The notes beneath the pieces were generated by a model. It worked only from the letters and a program-made list of their open reading frames with translations, did not search any database and was not told the DNA's origin. The translations under genes were made by a program, and so were the position numbers. Positions 38,269 to 40,219 of a stretch of DNA of 40,219 bases are shown piece by piece (position 1 is the stretch's first letter; every line of letters starts with the position of its first letter). Origin of the DNA: Phycisphaerales bacterium (GTDB taxonomy: Bacteria; Planctomycetota; Phycisphaerae; Phycisphaerales; UBA1924); the NCBI GenBank assembly GCA_007694925.1, contig REET01000125.1:1-40219 (forward strand), read 5' to 3'.

Positions 38269-39303
38269 ATGATCGACCGTAAGACTCCGTTCCTCGCCGC
38301 CGCGGCCCTTGCAGCCCTCGCCGCGAACGCTCACGCCCAGGTCGTCTACGCCTCGGGCCAGTTCTTCGACGGCGTCGACCGCATCAACCGCTTCTTCGAG
38401 GTCGACCTCGCGACCGGCGAGGCAACCCCGGCCTCACCCCCGCTCTCGTTCTTCCCCCAGGCTGGGCTGGCCGGCACGCCCGACGGGCGCCTGATCGGCA
38501 TCCGCGCCGGAACCATCTTCGAGATCGACCCGGCCAACGGGACCGAGACCCCCGTCGCATCCGTCGGCGTAAACGCCACGAGCCTCGATGTACTCACCGA
38601 CGGGCGCGTCTTCACCGTCGCCCGCGACGCCTTCGGCAACTACCAGCAGCTCTTCCTCATCGACCTCGCGGCACAGACCGCCTCCGCCCTGGGCTCGACC
38701 AACGAGATCGGCGACGCGATCGACACTGCCCGCGGCACGCCGCTCGGCACCGCCGAGCCGTTCGTCATCGCCCTCGGGTCGGTCGGTCAGACCGTCTACG
38801 CCATCGACGCGGACTCGGGCACCCTCGTCGCGATCGACCCCGACACCGGCGAGGCCTCGGTTGTCGGCGGTGTCGGGGCCATCACCGCCTCGCTCACGCC
38901 AAGGTACACCGGGCTGGCCGCGCTGACCGGCGCCGACACCAACGGCGACGGTGAGTACGACACGCTCATCTCCGGCGTGAACTTCGACAACGACTTCAAC
39001 AGCCTCACCGACCCGCTCAACGGACGCTTCGGCGGTGTCGCCGCCTACGACCTCGCAACGGGTGAAGCCTCCATCATCGGCAACAACAGCGGCATCATCT
39101 TCTTCGGCATGGGCGCGATCCCCGCCGCGGTCGCCTGCCTCGCCGACATGAACAACGACGGCGTGGTCGACGCCGACGACTTCTTCCTCTTCCTGCAGCT
39201 CTTCGCCGACGCAGACCCGATCGCCGACATCAACGGCGACGGCGTGATCGACGCCGATGACTTCTTCGAGTACCTCGCCCTCTTCGCCGCGGGTTGCCCG
39301 TAA
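38269..39303 (+). CDS. Secreted beta-propeller-like protein with C-terminal (GC-type) dockerin-like domain
   Basis: Signal peptide ...LAALAANAHAQ; repeats like DADSGTLVAIDPDTGEAS; two EF-hand-like loops DMNNDGVVDADDFFLFLQLF and DINGDGVIDADDFFEYLALFAAGCP at the C-terminus. Confidence 0.85.
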   Translation: MIDRKTPFLAAAALAALAANAHAQVVYASGQFFDGVDRINRFFEVDLATGEATPASPPLSFFPQAGLAGTPDGRLIGIRAGTIFEIDPANGTETPVASVGVNATSLDVLTDGRVFTVARDAFGNYQQLFLIDLAAQTASALGSTNEIGDAIDTARGTPLGTAEPFVIALGSVGQTVYAIDADSGTLVAIDPDTGEASVVGGVGAITASLTPRYTGLAALTGADTNGDGEYDTLISGVNFDNDFNSLTDPLNGRFGGVAAYDLATGEASIIGNNSGIIFFGMGAIPAAVACLADMNNDGVVDADDFFLFLQLFADADPIADINGDGVIDADDFFEYLALFAAGCP

Positions 39304-39324
39304 GCATTGTCGACGCCAAAGTCG

Positions 39325-39354
39325 AAACGCCCAGGGAGACCCCTGGGCGTTTTC
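39325..39354 (+). terminator. Intrinsic terminator
   Basis: AAACGCCCAGGG-AGAC-CCCTGGGCGTTT-TCT: 12-bp perfect stem, 4-nt loop, T-rich tail, just after the stop at 39303. Confidence 0.9.
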
Positions 39355-39400
39355 TATGGGCCAACATCCCGGCAAGAGCCGGGGCCCGACTCCTGGCAAA

Positions 39401-39427
39401 GAAAACACCGGCCGAAACCGGCCGGTG
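39401..39427 (-). terminator. Intrinsic terminator of the minus-strand gene at 39456
   Basis: Transcript sense CACCGGCCG-GTTT-CGGCCGGTG-TTTTC: 9-bp perfect stem with T tract. Confidence 0.85.
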
Positions 39428-39455
39428 CGTGTGTTCCTGAATTCCCCGCGTTCGA

Positions 39456-40219
39456 TCAACCGCCTGAGGGCGGGGGCGATTCGCCCGAAGGTGGCGTCTC
39501 TGCCGGGGGCTGCTCGCCCTCGCGGGGTTCGACCGGCGCCGTCTCCCGCGGCTGCACATCCAGCTTGCGCCCCAACGCCTTCTCGATCGCCCGCTCAAGC
39601 TCGCCGGGGATATCGACCTCGAACGCTTCCTCTGGGATCTCGGCCGCGTCGGCCTCCTCGCGGGCGCGCTCGATCATCGCCCGCAGGTCGTCGTCGCTGA
39701 CGCGGTCGGGCGGGCGGATGTCGAAATCATCGCCCGATGCGCCAGGCTCGCTGATCGGCTCGACAACATAGCGGATGCGGTCTTCGTCGATCTTCTCCTC
39801 GAAGACGCCGCGCGCCAGACGCCCGATCTGCAGTCTCGCGTCCGCCTTCTCCTCCTCGCTCAGGCCGGAACGGCGGATGTACTGGTCTTCGACGAACATC
39901 ACCGCGGCGAGCGGCAGCACCGGGCTCTCGGCGATCTTCTCGATCACCCGCCCCATCTCCTCCAGCGAAATCTTCTTCTCGCGGAACTCCTGCGCCAGCG
40001 CCTCGACCTGCGCGATCACGCGGATCTTGTCCTCTTCGGTCATGTCCGACCGTTCGATCGCCTCGACCAGAGGCGGCGTCAGCACATCGGCCGCGAGGTC
40101 CCGCCAGTTGTTCGCCAGCCAGATCCCCCCGATCACGCCCAGGATCGCCAGCACGCCCAAAACGACGAGGCAGCCCGTCAGGCAGTCGCCCCGACGCCAG
40201 CCCTCGCGGACGCTCAGAC
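39456..40219 (-). CDS. Membrane-anchored protein of unknown function, N-terminus outside window
   Basis: Frame stays open past the annotated 40160 start to the edge (...LSVREGWRRGDCLTGCLVVLGVLAILGVIGGIWLANNW); TM then charged helical domain and Pro/Glu-rich tail. Confidence 0.7.
   Translation of the reverse strand, partial: LSVREGWRRGDCLTGCLVVLGVLAILGVIGGIWLANNWRDLAADVLTPPLVEAIERSDMTEEDKIRVIAQVEALAQEFREKKISLEEMGRVIEKIAESPVLPLAAVMFVEDQYIRRSGLSEEEKADARLQIGRLARGVFEEKIDEDRIRYVVEPISEPGASGDDFDIRPPDRVSDDDLRAMIERAREEADAAEIPEEAFEVDIPGELERAIEKALGRKLDVQPRETAPVEPREGEQPPAETPPSGESPPPSGG

Overview
High-GC bacterial chromosome segment; the GC-type dockerin protein and overall gene style suggest a Planctomycetes/Phycisphaerae-like source (inference). 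From left to right it contains five blocks. (1) A minus-strand two-partner-secretion pair: a giant filamentous-haemagglutinin-like TpsA, truncated at the window edge and missing from the ORF track, and its TpsB transporter. TpsA carries an apparently identical in-frame 918-bp tandem duplication. (2) A minus-strand type VI secretion membrane-complex/regulatory cluster: TssJ, TssK, TssL, TssM, a TagF-like protein, a kinase-like protein, a possible TagH-C-terminal-like protein and a 660-aa orphan. The TagF-like and kinase-like proteins share the plan 'cytoplasmic domain - TM - long helical region - FGE/SUMF1-like C-terminus', and the FGE folds lack the catalytic cysteines. (3) A divergent plus-strand hybrid histidine kinase / LuxR-type regulator / hydrolase unit joined by GTGA overlaps. 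(4) thrS (minus), preceded by an unannotated 18-codon leader peptide MRRSTGKTTTTTTPTRGG (8 Thr) and an intrinsic terminator, which looks like a threonine attenuator; divergent to it is nrdR, followed by a cytochrome c, scoA, a dienelactone hydrolase and scoB. (5) A lipoprotein, a dockerin-type secreted protein and a membrane protein, with opposing terminators and a Fur-box-like palindrome. The strongest candidates for undescribed biology are the thrS attenuator and the paired FGE-fusion T6SS proteins.
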